A DNA stretch of 64,000 nucleotides from Rotaria macrura (GCA_900239685.1 OENT01000624.1:27438-91437), one strand, 5' to 3'; shown: positions 11,006 to 24,484, counted from the stretch's first letter. The notes: generated by a model from the letters alone, not told the origin. Numbers and translations are program-made.

Positions 11006-12702
11006 AGTACAATAAAGACAAGGAATAATTGTTTTTTATATATATTTTTCTGTAATTGAATTTATTTATTTGGTAATATTTTTATTTCTTGATCGTCAAA
11101 TTGATTTTCAAATGAACTTAACGATCGAGACGATCATCAGTATTCAAAAATAGACTTAATTCATAGAAAAGAAACTGACTAAGCAAAGTCAAATTCAATA
11201 ACATGAAAATTGAACAAGAATGCATTCAATGAAAATGTCATTCTGTACTGTATTGCCACTTCATGCTGAAGCCATTAAACATCATCTTCATTTGGATTGG
11301 CCAGATTGTATCGATTATATCTCGGTTATAATCACTTTCCCAGAAAAAAAAAATAAAAACACAGTTTGATAGAGAATTTTTTTCTATTTACTAGTCTTCA
11401 TCAAAGTTATTACGGCCCATTTAATTTTTTAACATGTTACCACACGTAGTGCATTTGATATTGATTCTCTTAAAACGCTTCGTTTTTTTCGCTCTGTCGG
11501 CTGACTAGTAATCAAATATTTTGCTGATGTTAAAATTTGATAACGATACATTTTGTCTGTTCAGTTACTGAATGAACTTGTAGCTCTTAGTGAACTTTAT
11601 TTTTGTTCAGTTATTGGGGTGTAAATTTTATCTTTAAACAAATCGATAGTAAAATAAATCATTCGCATTAAAAAAGGAAAATATAAACTAGTAACACTTT
11701 GTCAATCGTATATCGAGAAACAACGTTACTTACACATGACTGAATTAGGAGGGACGGGACAAGATGATCGAGTAGTGAGACGGTGCAGGGCACCTTTACA
11801 GTCGTACTGCGGAACTATGGTTCGTAGACTTCGAAAATAAGGATACTTCAAAATATTCATAAAGGGACCTATTCGTAATATTGATAAGATAGGTTTTATT
11901 ATCATTAGTGCAGAATTTCGATTATACCACTGGAGTCAAAGTTCATCGATAAACTATCTGGATTTGAATCATGCGATGAATAAGCCATTTCAACATGAAT
12001 ATGCTTCTAAACATTCTACATCATTTCATGTACAAGCAGCACAGTTTAGTCATTTTTCATCACACAGTAAAATTTTCAAGTTAGTCTTTCTTTTGTACGA
12101 AAAATAAATACGACGCCAATATGTAAAATGTAAATCGGAATGGGATAAACACTTATTCATAGGTTGACAAAGAATCTGTTCATTCATGTTTTGCATAGTC
12201 ACTGTCTTTTCTTCGAAATTTTTTTAAGAGGATCATTTGGTTGTTTGTAAGTTTTTTTTCCAGATTCTGTTTCTGATATTTAAAAAGAAATCATTGTTGT
12301 ACTGATGATATGATTATAAATATGAAAATGAATGTTCTGCTGCTTTATTTAAATTAAATTAAAATACATAGTTAAATTATTTTTTTCTATGTTCATTTTG
12401 AAAACAATAATTAATTGAAACAGTTCGCCTTCTCGCGCCTAACTGCAACAACGTTTGCTGAAGTTTAATTTTGCCTTTGTCAGATACGTATATGAAGAAA
12501 CTACACGTTTTTATTTAGAATAACTTGTTTTACATTCGAAAAAAACCCGACAACAATCACTTGGATATTGAAATGTGCTGTTAGAATGAATAGAACAAAG
12601 CATAAGCTGAGAATGATATGTGTCGATTGAACATTAGTTCAAAATAGTGCGAATATTAGTGTAGTAGTAGATATCTGTTTATTCGAACGTAGTTATTGTC
12701 GA
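11006..12702. other. AT-rich non-coding stretch
   Basis: No gene recognised. At about 11749-11790 there is a short GC-rich patch (GGGACGGGACAAGAT ... TAGTGAGACGGTG) that resembles one near 57133-57190. The rest holds only short chance frames. Confidence 0.5.
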
Positions 12703-13953
12703 TTATAAGCTGTGTGTTGTCAATACACTTGGCAAGTATTTTTCTGTTAACTCTAACATAGCTTTCGGTATCCAATGAATACCATTGTCAGGTGAATGAT
12801 TGAATGGTTGTTCGACTGAAAAGCGTTTCGCCAAATAATACCACCAACGAAGTGGTGCTAACATAAAATGAGCCAAATCATGATTAGTGACAGTCGAGTA
12901 ACATGATGCTGCAATTCCATTCACAATTATTGTGCCTTATTTTAGAATAAAAGAAAAGAACCTGCTATTTAACTTCTTACATAGAAAATAACGAACTACC
13001 TTGTCCTGTCATTGGCGTAAAATAACCAACTTTGTATTCTTCGGTAATGTTTCGAACAGTAACTGACTGCAATTGTCCATTATAATGAATAAAAACAGAA
13101 TCGTGTGCTTTTATCTTATTTGCTGGAAGAAAACGATCATTATGATTAACGGCAACAAAATGGCTTCCCGTTAAACTTAAACGATGACCAGTTTCAGTTT
13201 CAATTGAATAAAATAAAGCTAAATGAAACGAATATAAGTTAAATCAAGACGAAAAACAAAAACAGAATATTTTGAAACCAGGTCGATTTGGTTGACTGTC
13301 AAGCATCATTATAATGTCATCTTCGACAATCTCTTGCTTTGAATTCATAACAAGAACGCGATCACCTGATCGAAGTTCGCTAAGAATTTTTGTTTTACCA
13401 TTCGCCATTGATACTTGTCCATCGCCCGAAAAACATTTTGGATTACCTAACGACGTAAATGCAAAGTGACTTAGCAATCAAGAAAATTTATCATACGACG
13501 AAGTGGACATTCATCAGGTTCTTGAACACCCGGATTAACACAACACCATTGAGCTAAATTCTGTAATTCAGTCAAGCCGCCTTGTGCTGCCTACAGATAA
13601 ATAACAACGATCTATATGCAAAATGAAAATAAAATTTTTCCTTTATTACATATCCACCAATACAATTTCTTGTTTTAGTTTTAAAACATTCCATGTATCG
13701 TTCAGCTAAATTACAAAATAATTTGAGATTTCCTTTAGCTGCTTGAATGATGGCTTGAACGTCCAGTTGAGCACACTCAGCTAATTGTACAGGATCTTCT
13801 TCGACTGGACATGGTACTTGGCCCAATAACAAGCCAATCAATGTACAAAACAAGATGAACCTTTCAAATAAAATTTTTTTCAATAATTTTAAACAAAGGA
13901 AATCTTAAGAAGACAATGAAGAGTTTCACTTACAAGTTCAAAGTAGAAGACAT
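12703..13953 (-). CDS. Secreted hedgehog-type Hint/Hog-domain protein with a novel Cys-rich N-terminus
   Basis: Six exons in coding order: 13934-13953, 13650-13860, 13497-13590, 13279-13446, 13000-13218 and 12703-12935. All are GT-AG and sum to 945 nt (314 residues). Residues 1-21 form a signal peptide. Residues about 22-108 are a Cys-rich region with no hedgehog signalling domain. The Hint domain starts at Cys113 (KCFSGDGQV), has the TGSH block (T181, H184), and ends with NGIAASCY (Cys249) and NHDLAHFMLAPLRW. This is the hedgehog rather than the intein form, so autoprocessing by an N-S shift at Cys113 is expected. The last 45 residues include GIHW, as in the sterol-recognition tail of hedgehogs, so lipid attachment to the N-terminal fragment is possible. 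The start is ATG in a 20-nt exon. Related in layout to hedgehog-like (hog) proteins of nematodes. Confidence 0.92.
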
Positions 13954-14762
13954 GTATGATGCTGACAGTCAATGAAGTAATCTAATGTGACACACACTCC
14001 AACAATGAATTGAAGTTATAAATGGATCATCCTTCTTCTTCCTCTTCTTTGTATCCCTCTGCTTCTCCGCCTCTTCTTAGTCAATAAATCTACAAACGAA
14101 AAGGTATCAATCTAATTCGATTATTATTACTCAATCTATCTTATGTCTATATTTGATTGCTGCTTACTCAAGAAAGATAATTGAAACACACTTGTTCAAT
14201 ATTATTCCTCCTCTTTGTAATCGACCCTTTCAATTATCTGTTAAAATAAAATCTCCTTTTAAGATCTATGTAGATAAAGAAATATTATCAAGTTATTGTT
14301 TTTTATAACTATTCCATTCCATTCAACTCTTCTGTTGTTCTTGTACACATTCCTGCTGACAAGATCATAGGTGTGTGTGTAATTTTATTATTCGAGAGCA
14401 ATCAGCATGCTGACAATGATGAAACGTTTCGTTCTAAAACAAAACAAATACAATCGTTTGTCAGTTGTCATGATCATTAATAATCGAGATCGGGGAAAAA
14501 CTATACGTCATCAAAGAATCAACACAGCAAGATGCCAACAAACAATTTAGACCGGAACTAATTCTATTTTGATTTCATAAGTAAGCAGCATCACATTAAT
14601 GTTGTTCTCTAGATGCAAAAAAAAATTATCATTGTTGATATGGTAATAACTTTAATTGCTTCAATGAGAACGTACAGGATACTGTATCCATCTGTAAAAC
14701 TTGATAATAATTCAATGCATTTTATGTTTTTCATTTTACTTCACACATTGGGTGGCGTGATG
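13954..14762. other. Upstream region of the Hog gene; no gene seen
   Basis: Contains the promoter side of the minus-strand Hog gene. A pyrimidine-rich tract (TCTTCTTCCTCTTC-like) lies at about 14028-14080. No coding signal otherwise. Confidence 0.45.
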
Positions 14763-15325
14763 TTCGCCAATAAGACTTTCGCCAATAAGACATTCGCCAA
14801 TGGCGAAACTCTACCGAATGTTTTGGCGAAAGTACAGTGGAGTTTCGCCAATTGGCGAAGCTCCACCGAATGCATTGGCGAAAGTATAGTGGACTTTCGT
14901 CAATTGGCGAGATTCCAGAGACCATATTGGCGAAAGTATAGCGGACTTTCGCCAGTTGGCGAATGTCAGATGGGCTATCTCAGTGGTTATACAAAAATAT
15001 TAATAAAGGGTATATGTCAGCACTGAAGTTAATGTCACTAGAATATATACATCATAGTTGACACTTGCCGATGTAGGGGAGAAAAATGTTTTTAGTCTAC
15101 GTCTAATTTACAATGACATTGTTGAAAGATCACTGTACTTTTGCCAATTGGCGAAACTCTACCGAACGTATTGACGAAAGTACAGTGGACTTTCGCCAAT
15201 TGGCGAAACTCTACCGAATGTATTGGCGAAAGTACAGTGGACTTTCGCCAATTGGCGAAGCTCCACCGAATGTATTGGTGAAAGTACAGTGGACTTTCGC
15301 CAATGGCGAAAGTCCTATTGGCGAA
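14763..15325. mobile_element. TTGGCGAA-word element with inverted ends and 52-bp internal units
   Basis: The left end TTCGCCAATAAGACTTTCG (14763) is mirrored at the right end, which complemented reads TTCGCCAATAGGACTTTCG (to 15325). Between them two clusters (14763-14970 and 15130-15325) carry imperfect tandem units of about 52 bp. Each unit has a 16-bp palindrome TTCGCCAATTGGCGAA, a CTC(T/C)ACCGAATG spacer and a single TTGGCGAAA. A plain 160-bp spacer (about 14975-15130) separates them. The open frames through it on both strands are repeat artefacts. It is probably one 563-bp non-autonomous element, although two adjacent arrays are also possible. Confidence 0.65.
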
Positions 15326-16486
15326 ATTCTGGAACCCCCACACATTATACTCGATGTATTCGAAGTGAACAAACATATCGTCCGTTTCGTCATTGTTCTT
15401 ATGACAATGCGCCACCGTGTTCAGAAAACATTGTTACTCTCCTGAATATGCAATTGTGTGCATCATACAGTTTATAGTGAGTAAGGAATATCCTAAGGAC
15501 GAAGGAGCAACGAACTTTGACGTTGCATGTAAGTGGCATGAATCATTTGCATTTAACACTGTCGTTTCTACAGAGAGGAAATACAGCGAAGAACCTTGAA
15601 ATTCTGTAATTAACTATTCTGATTGCAGTGTATCTTCATATCGAGTCACAAGTAACGTTATGAAAGTCAGTTTTTTCATGTTGGCAGAAAATGAATGAAC
15701 AAGACATCCTGATCAAAAGTACCATGCAAGTGTATACAACACAGGTACAATTATAAGCTTATGATTTGCACTGTCTTCTATACGTTCGTAGTTCACTAAA
15801 GTCTATATGACGTGCAAGGCATCGTTTCAAAATCGATTTGAAACTTCGAAACATATGTTCTATATTATCAGCTGCATTCACAAGTGTTCAAAATGTTATC
15901 AGATAGAGTGGCGTCGAACTCTTCTATTTTGTTTTCGTTTAAAATATGCTAGTATTGAATAAAACTCGAAATTCTCTTAAATTTGTCGGTTTAAAGAAGA
16001 CGAAACATCTTTGGAAGTGTGACGCAAGCAGTTATAGCTTCGATGATCATACTTGGACTTTGAACGTGATCGAATTTTATTGAGGTTTCAACCCTGAAGA
16101 TTATCACACCAGAAAACGACAAGTTTCGAAGCATATATCTAGTTAGAGAAAGCGAGAAAAAATAAACCCTGAAAGCACAATGTAGATGCTGCAATTCTCA
16201 CTATCAATAGTCAGTTGGAAGATCTCAGTAATGATGCGCATGTATCAGTTGATAAAGTTTAACAAGATCTGAGAATACTTTCTGACCGCCTTAGATTATT
16301 ATGGATTCGGGTTTCTGAAGTATGTATGTTTTTTAATTAATTTAATGAAAATAAGTTACTTGACTGCATAATCGATTATTCTATTATAATTCTTCTTCGA
16401 TCCTTCGATTACACTGTCTCGTTTTATTAGCTTTGTGATCATTGGACACTATCATGTAACTGCATTGTTTTTTACACACAGTAATA
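15326..16486. other. No gene recognised
   Basis: AT-rich; only short frames without motifs. Confidence 0.4.
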
Positions 16487-16807
16487 TCAAAACAAGTCTG
16501 CATCTACATAGTTTGTATCAAGTCCACAATGGTTTACGCTCAATTGATCATAATATTCAATTAACCATGCCAGGACGACTAACATGTCAAAAGAGAAACG
16601 AATAACGGTTTGATTTTTATTCTTCGACATTTTCCGTAAGTAAGTATCGTCTGTCAACAAGTCATTTACAGCTGATTTGTCTTGTGTCATACGATCGTCT
16701 TGGTTAAGCACCTTTTTAATTGATTTATTAATTAATGTCGGTTTATAATAATTCTTACGGGTAAATAAACGAATTCCCATTCTAACTTCATCCAAATTAA
16801 CACACAA
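16487..16807 (-). other. Isolated 106-codon open frame, unknown
   Basis: The frame has protein-like composition: a charged N-terminal half with NQDDRMTQDK, then FSFDMLVVLAWLIEYYDQL, a hydrophobic helix-like stretch. A TTAG acceptor-like site lies just upstream, so it could be a single exon whose partners are lost. No family recognised and no flanking exons found. It may be a relic or chance. Confidence 0.3.
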
Positions 16808-17299
16808 GAGGGACTAATTATTTTTAACTGAAAATGAAACGATTATGCAATTAATATAATAGAATGCTCAAGACAGTTGCAAATCGAAATCAAAATAAGG
16901 TATTGGTTTTCCTTCTTCAGCACAGCTTCACATACAGCGTTGACGTTTTTTGAATACCTTCCTCGTGCTATACAAAATGAACGACTTAGAAGAAAATGTT
17001 TTTGTGTAAAAATTTGATTGTTTTCAATTATAGCGACTCTTTCTTATACACAAGTCACACTCAATTTCTGAGATTTCTGTATTCGAATACAGGATCAGAA
17101 GCTACAGGTAAAAAGAGTATTAGATCGAATCTAGTAATCTTAAAATTTGACTGATAGTTATGACGTAGAAAGGGTTTATTCCTATATGTTGATAGTTCGT
17201 TTCTATAAATCAACCTACGCAGTTATTTTTGTGAAGAATGAAATCAGATATTTTTTCATTCGATTGATTTTACCACTATCGATAAACGTCTGCGTCTCA
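16808..17299. other. No gene recognised
   Basis: AT-rich flank of the second GTACC element; nothing identified. Confidence 0.4.
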
Positions 17300-18101
17300 C
17301 CCTAGGGGAAGTACTGAGTTCAGGGTACCCATGTACTGCGAAAGCCTCAGCAAGGTACCCGATACGGGTACTTCGAAAATTTTCAGTGATTATACTGATC
17401 TAGTTACTGCATTGGGTACCCACATCAGTATGTTTACTGAACAGGTACTTGTATGAGTACCTGCACCTGTAACTTTACTTTGGAAAACGCTACAGGGTAT
17501 CCTTGATTTGGCGCGTTCTGTATAGTGACTGTTCATTCACCGTTTTCTTTCGCACACACAGCTCCATATAAACAACTAGACAAAACATAAAAAACTAATA
17601 TATTTTCATACTAATCTTTTCTAGATTATTTCTTGACTATTTATTATAGTCGAAAAATGCCGATCTCGATCATAAATCGAGAGAGGACAACCTTGATATG
17701 GTCTGGTGAAGATCTGATCAACTCAAGCTCGATCAGATCGAGAAATTTGACCCGCTCGAATTTTCAGAATTGAAAAAATTAAATTAAATAAAAACGAAAA
17801 AAAATTATAATTTGCTTTGACAGAAGCAAAAATGAAAAAAGTCGAAGGTTAGGTTCGATCATCAACATACTGCAGCTTTGGCAGCAGGGTACCTAAACTT
17901 ACTGCGCAATAGTACCCAGCCGAGTATTTGATCAGTAACTTCAAGTACCCACTTACTAGACGCTATGCAGCAGGGTACCCACCCGAGTACCTTATAAGTA
18001 CCTAAAAGTACTATAAGGTACTTAAGTACCCAAAAGTACCTGTGACATACTAGTACCAGGGTACTTTTTCAGGTACCCTTGATTCAGTACATTCATTAGG
18101 G
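17300..18101 (-). mobile_element. GTACC-word element, copy 2 (802 bp, inverted)
   Basis: The reverse complement of 2785-3586, equal in length and without any difference that I found reading the two copies side by side. Starts CCCTAGGGGAAGTACTGAG and ends CATTCATTAGGG. The clean agreement of both ends defines the element's borders independently. Flanks (GCGTCTCA before, GCATTCTG after) show no obvious target duplication. Confidence 0.85.
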
Positions 18102-20379
18102 GCATTCTGTCTCGTGACTTCTTTCACACGAGAGAACGTTTTCCGCAAAAGTTTTGTCAAGTAGCTTGAATATTGTTCGTATGTCTTCATTGTCTTCATA
18201 AATACAAAGCTTTCATATTATGGTAGGTTCACATGCCAAATCAACATAGAAAGTCGTTTTCACTAATTTATTTTGCCAAAGCGTCGTTAGCTTCTTTTAC
18301 TTGAAAATTTTGGTAACAGTTCAAATGATAAAAGCACAAAGAGCTGAAACCAACGAAAGTCACTGAGATACATACCATTCGATATCGATTCATTTTTTAA
18401 TTTTGGTTAAAAATGTGTTTGATTCTATGACATAATGAAAAGCTATTTAAAAAATATAAAACAATCTTATCTTGATCGATAGATCAAGTTCAATGAAAAC
18501 ATTTATACAAAAAAGAAAGCCATTACATTACGCCGATTCCTATTTACGAGAAGTGTCATTGTCTCCGGAGTTTTTCTTCTTTTAAGGATTACATGAAACG
18601 CATACTTTATGAAAAAGTGTCTTTTCAGATTAATAGTTTTCGTTGTGATTCGAAAAGTCCTCGAACTACTAGTTCCTGATGATAAGGTTAATTATATCAG
18701 TGAGTTGTTAATCTTCAATTATGTTTTTGATTGAATTACCATTCTTGATAATGCGATAACGATTATCAGCTTTATGTATCTAGGCATTTTCTTATTTTAA
18801 GTCAAAAGCATGTTTATTATGGCAACAGAAAAATAAAAGTCAAGTGATTTGAATGAGTTCATGTCAAAATAAGGGGTGTCATTATCCTTTCTATTCATTT
18901 TATATTTAAATGCTTTTAAATTAAAATGAATACAAACTTTCCGAAATTAAATTTTCAGAAGCTTCGCATTGATCTTGTATGATAATTCAAAATCATTTTA
19001 TAAGTAAATTCAATTCAAACAAACATAAATCGAAGTTTGATACATTTGAATCTAATTGAAATTGAAATTTCTTTAACACAAAAATTTTAATATATTTTAA
19101 ATTTTAATTTGTTCAGAATTGTTTTTGATGTAAATTTTCGTTACCGTGAATTGATCATACCTAATCGAAATTCGATGTATGTTGAGAGTAATCGCTACGA
19201 GTTACAATAGGCCATATATGGAACTGACATTTATCGAGAGAAAAAAGTTTTCTCGAATGTATTTGAATCCCATCGATAAGAATTTCTCAATCTTTTCGTC
19301 TGATATGTATAAGGAACGAGAAGAGTATCTTCTAGAGACATATCGCTTCAATCATAGTCTCGATGCCATGATTTCTAAGATAATTCTTCATCTTTTAGTT
19401 CTGCTGAGAGCAACTTGGGTTTTTTATTAGTCTAGACATCTATATCTCTGTTGATGTCAATGCTTCAAAACGTTTACTGCGTAATGAAAACCTATCAAAT
19501 ATGTAAATGTACGAATTATATCCTCATTCATTCAAGCCGTGTTCTCTTAAACTCAGGGTTTCTTGATTTTGGGTAGTACATCATTTTTGTTGGTTTCATT
19601 GCATAAATATAACCATGAAGCATATCTCTTAAAAGATGTTTATCTTAGATTTTGTTCAAAAAAATCAAACAAGTAGATTTTTTCATTCGACAAAAAACAC
19701 ATCGTGTTTGATATTTATAGACGATCTTCTTGTTGAGCCCATTCACTGGTCAGTGTGACGAGAAAGAGAGCATACAAAATGGTCTACATTCAAACAGACA
19801 AAAGGAAACGAGAGAAAACAGAGAGTTATACACGATCGTGCTCGAAGATGAAAAAAGAAATCGAACACAAAGAAGAAAAGATCTAATCTTGTTTCTTTGA
19901 CAGACACACGTTAAATTTTGTTTTAAACCGCACATTCGTGTTCACGAATCGAATGGGCACATAGGAAAACACTTCATTTCAGATGGACAGGGAAAAGGCA
20001 AGAAAGTAATTCTTATTTCATCGTATCAGAAAGAGAGAAAAAGAAGAGTGAAATATATGTTTCAACAGAAGCGCTGCGGTATCAGAGATATACTGTCAAA
20101 GTAGCCAAAGACAGACAGAGACAAAAAAGAAAAATTTCAAGTGCTAAAAACGCGCGCGCAAATAATCTAACATGTAAGGGAGCCGTCAATCAAATACAGA
20201 AGAAGACATTGTATATATATAGAGAGAGAGAAGAACAACAAATTCCATGAGAATTATTTAGAGAAAGTATAGAGAAAAAGAAAATGCAAACACACACTCA
20301 CACACACATGTATATATATATATCATATTTCATGGAGAAAATTTACGAAAAAAATGTAAAGAAAGAATTATTCTTGTTC
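18102..20379. other. AT-rich intergenic stretch with microsatellites
   Basis: No gene found; the plus frame 19179-19430 has no motif. Simple repeats: TA then GA runs at about 20213-20232, CA repeats at 20290-20309 and TA repeats near 20312-20323. The right end is the 3' flank of the CDC25 gene. Confidence 0.55.
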
Positions 20380-23300
20380 TCAAGAGAAATCCATTATATT
20401 AGTTAGTGATGTACTCGTAAAACATAATGACAAACTTGAACGAAGTGTTGTATGTGTACGTCTACTATTATGTTGAATACCAGAACCAATAGTGCTTATA
20501 TCTTCTTTTAAACAAGTAAATTTTTCTGATTGTTTTGAAAATGATCGAAATTGTCGACATTGTTCTTGAAATTTTTCATCTAACATTGTACGATAAAAGC
20601 TTGGGTTGCAAAATTCCTATTAGAAATGAATATTGAATCATAGATTTCGTAGTGAAAAACAAACCAATCATATCTTACAGTTGAATATTCAAATAGTGCC
20701 TTATAACCACCTTCTAATAAGTATAATTCTGGATAATGTAGAGCAGGATAATTACTTGCATGAATATTTCGATCTTCAGATCGCATGTAACGTAAACTAA
20801 ACATAAGCAGAAAGAGATACGTATTTCTTGCTTCATTATTTCATTAAATGAGTTATGAAAAACTTACAGTGATGGTGCACGTTCTGATGAAAATTCACAG
20901 TGAAATACAAAAACAATTCGTTTCATTGGATCTTTCAGTTTAATTGGTGACCGAAAATATTCTTCATGAATTTGTGGTCTTGTAAAGAAATTTTTTGCCA
21001 TCGATATATGGCCTCCATCGTATTCGTACGGATAGCGACAATCGATTACGTGTAGTTCTTCGATCTCAGATGAGTATTTACCTCGAAGAAGATCGATCAT
21101 CTATATAGACAAACATTTTTAGATAGATTCTAATCTAGTTTACTTGAGATTTTCTTATAATTCATAGGTAGTCTTTTGGGTAATTCAAATGTACTTGAAA
21201 ATGGTTTTCAATTATTCTTTCGCCGCATTACAGTCAAAATTGAAATTGTTGAGTAAAACATTCTTCGAGTGTCACTACATTTTTAGATTTTTGTTTGTCT
21301 AAAATTTAGGTTTAGGATGCAGATGAATGATTTCAGAAGTTCAAGTTCGAACGATTAATATGGGTTGCAACTAGAGCAATCAGCAAATCATATTTCACTG
21401 ATTTGTACCAGATATATGATTCATGATTTATTTTTATATTTGAATTTTCCTTTAGTTGGGAGCTATATCAACCTTTTCTATTTTCCTATTACCAAAAGAG
21501 ACGAATATATGCTGATTCACATTTGGGGAGCCCTGCATGGATAGATGAAAATAGGACTATCGAATGAATGCCAAAGATGATCTTGTCACAAATGGTTTTC
21601 ATGAATATTTCTAACTTGTTATCTTGACTTTTGAAACTTATCGTTTGAAAGTAATCGATATTAAATTTACGCATCTTTTCACAATGGACGTTGTTAGGCT
21701 TTTTGCGAGAAATTTACTGAAAAATTTTGATGAAGTACTTGATGTAGCAGATTTCAACTGAGAAAAGTTCTAAACTATGGATACCTTCTTCTTTGAGCTT
21801 TTTCTGAAAAAATCAAGAATTTTCTAATAATAGAATAAGCTATAGAGCAGTTTCTGTACATATTGCCTCGAGAAAACTAATTTTCAATTGATATAGTTAA
21901 TAATATCTCTGATTAATTCAATCAGATTGAGGCTTAATTAAATGTTACCATGAGAAAGAACTATGCAGAAATGCAGATCCCGAAAAGAAGCATTCATGTT
22001 TCTCAATGAATACATAATCCCTAGGCAATGTTCCAAGAAAGCAAATAATCAATTGCAGTCTGAAAATATGAGCTATTTCAAAAACAACTAATTTTATAAT
22101 TTTTGCTTCGCTTATGTAAACTAATCAAGTAAAAGCAACCGGGGTGTTCTTTTATTGCGATCCGATCATTTTGTATATAAATAGATGACCTAGATATTCT
22201 CTTCTTTTATGACTTCTATTTTTTCTAGTTTCGACTGTAGAAATATACAGCATTTGAGTACTGTTCACTTAGTATGAAAATAACGTGACATACGGTTTCA
22301 GCACTGATAGAAGCCAGATCAGCATGTTTTCGACTCATACATCTTGGCAATAAGTAAGTTCGACTACGATCACCGATTAAATTACGATTTAAACCTGAAT
22401 ACAATATAACAAAAAATTATTTTATTTGCCATCATAACTAAGATTTTACCAAGTTCAACTGAAGCTTTGATCTGTTCTTCATTTATAATCGGCGGTTGGT
22501 CAGAAAAACTACGTACTAACTATAATCGAGCAAATAAATTCACACAAAATCATATGTTCTAATTCTTCCTGTCTTACTCCTCTTCGAATACGAATTGATA
22601 CAGGCGGTGGAATAAAAAATGCATTTTCTTTATTCTCTTCATCATGTGTAATTTTACTTCGTTTTAACGAACGGCTATAACTGTTCTCATCATTTTGTAG
22701 TTGTTCAAATGTTCTTTTCTAGAAATAAAACAACGATTTAAAATGAAATAACCTCTAATTAATAGAACAAATTTTCATACCTTATTTTCATATGATGATA
22801 AATCACTATCATTTAATGTCAATACAGGCATATCATCTTCATGGCTACTATCTGATAATATTAACGGTAGCGGTTTTCCACGTCGATATCGACTATTAAT
22901 AACATTATCATCATTTGTACTATCACGAACAGGTGTTACCGTTGAAAGTGTTTTATCAAATAATTTAACTAAATGGTCTGAATGTGAATCCTACTCAAGA
23001 GCAATCGAATTTTTATTTAAAAAAAAGAAAAAATTCACGAACTGATGATATTAGTGGAAATCGTGTTTTTACTGTGTGACACGACGATGTAAAAGATTGC
23101 GGTGTTCTTAAAAATAGGTAAAAAAAACAGAAGAGTTATGTAAATTGAGATGATTGAAAGATTTAGATGTTAAATTTACTTGGTAGTGCGCATCTTTTTG
23201 GTTTTATTTTCACGTTGCACAAGTACACCTGGATTGTTTAGTGATTTTTGATTTTCTTTACACAGTTGACGTTTTAATGTTGCTGCTGAACGAGGCAACA

Positions 23301-24484
23301 TGTCAAATCCATATTGTTCTAGTTTCGATTGACGAGTCCATGTAACATGATTGGTTTCAACTAGAGATCTAAAATAATGAATAAGTTATATCATTAGTCG
23401 TTGGCGCGATTTTGAAATTCTTACAATGATGGTCGCGTCTCAGCCACGTCATGGATTGGTATAACTTTAAAAAATTATGTAAACAAGACATGTCAACTGA
23501 ATACAACTATATAGATTTTACTTGTTGAATTATTATTATCATCAACCAATGATATTGATTTGGATGTTTTGAAAGACATTAGAAGTGGACTATCATCATC
23601 TTCACTGGAGGAAAATAATTTGCGACGTGGCGTACGCCTAGAATAGTGTAAAAAAACAACACAATAAAAACAATTGTGTTCATGTATCTGTCTACAGGGC
23701 ATGTCTCATATTGGGAATGACTATCCCAGCATAAGTCGAGAACTTGACTCTCGTCACTGTTCAATCTAATGAATTGTACTTTCTCCATATATTTGATATT
23801 TCTCATGTATGGCGAACAAGAAATTTTCAATATTTTATACTCTTCTATAGATAGAGTTTTGATACTTCCGAAACACACACGTTAATCTGTAGTAAGAAAA
23901 TGCGAAATCCGTTTTCTTTTTCTGTTTATTATGAATACCTGGATAGAAACAAAGGACTTGTATTGATGGTGGTGATATTCATTACAATTGTATGTTAGTC
24001 AAGTAAAGGCAACTGTATGCCGTCTTGTTCGTATATAACTATACGTATGGAAAAGAGAATGGAAAGAGGGAGCGAACGAATCTTTTTCTGTTTTCCTTTT
24101 TCTTTCTCGCCAACGGTTATTCTATAACGTTTTCGTTTTCCTTCTCCCTCTTCCTTCGATTCCAATTAATCGAATTTTTTTTCTTTCTCGTTTCACCGAT
24201 GAAGGAAAAGAGAACGAAAACCAATGACCGACTGTTGTCTTTTTGCTTGTCTGTATATGTGAACAATCGAAAGAGATTGTTGTATTCGAATCCAACGGTC
24301 GAACAAGCTGTGAATCAGCTTGGATGAAAAATATAACAAAAAAAAAAGGAATACGTATACACTTATATAGTGATAGATAGAGAAAAATTAGATTCGGAGC
24401 TTACTTGTCAATGTTCGAATTGATCAATGTATTCGGTGATGAAGATAACTGTTTGTATGTGTGTCGGATGTAACATTGAGCCAT
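20380..24484 (-). CDS. cdc25: CDC25-family dual-specificity phosphatase
   Basis: Activates cyclin-dependent kinases by removing inhibitory phosphates, driving entry into M or S phase. Twelve exons: 24405-24484, 23522-23637, 23425-23464, 23180-23368, 23043-23106, 22781-22990, 22578-22718, 22450-22519, 22294-22394, 20868-21100, 20679-20796 and 20380-20616. They sum to 1599 nt (532 residues) in one frame. The C-terminal rhodanese-like domain has IDCRYPYEYDGGHI (about residues 356-369) and the catalytic loop HCEFSSER at 404-411 with Cys405, then YPALHYPELYLLEGGYK. The N-terminal half is Ser/Thr-rich and regulatory, with a KEN motif in NKENAFF, a typical APC/C degron. Introns are about 40-80 nt except intron 1 (767 nt) and the one before the catalytic exon (1193 nt). 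The donor of the 64-nt exon (GTTCGT) is weak. A TTTTAG site just before the ATG could accept a spliced leader. Confidence 0.95.

Noticed and set aside
12703..13953. True hedgehog ligand
   Set aside because: The Hog domain is clear, but the N-terminal part is too short and lacks the hedgehog signalling-domain pattern.
14613..15477. Several ORFs with repeated FANWR and LSPIGE segments
   Set aside because: Translations of the TTGGCGAA repeat on both strands, not a repeat protein.
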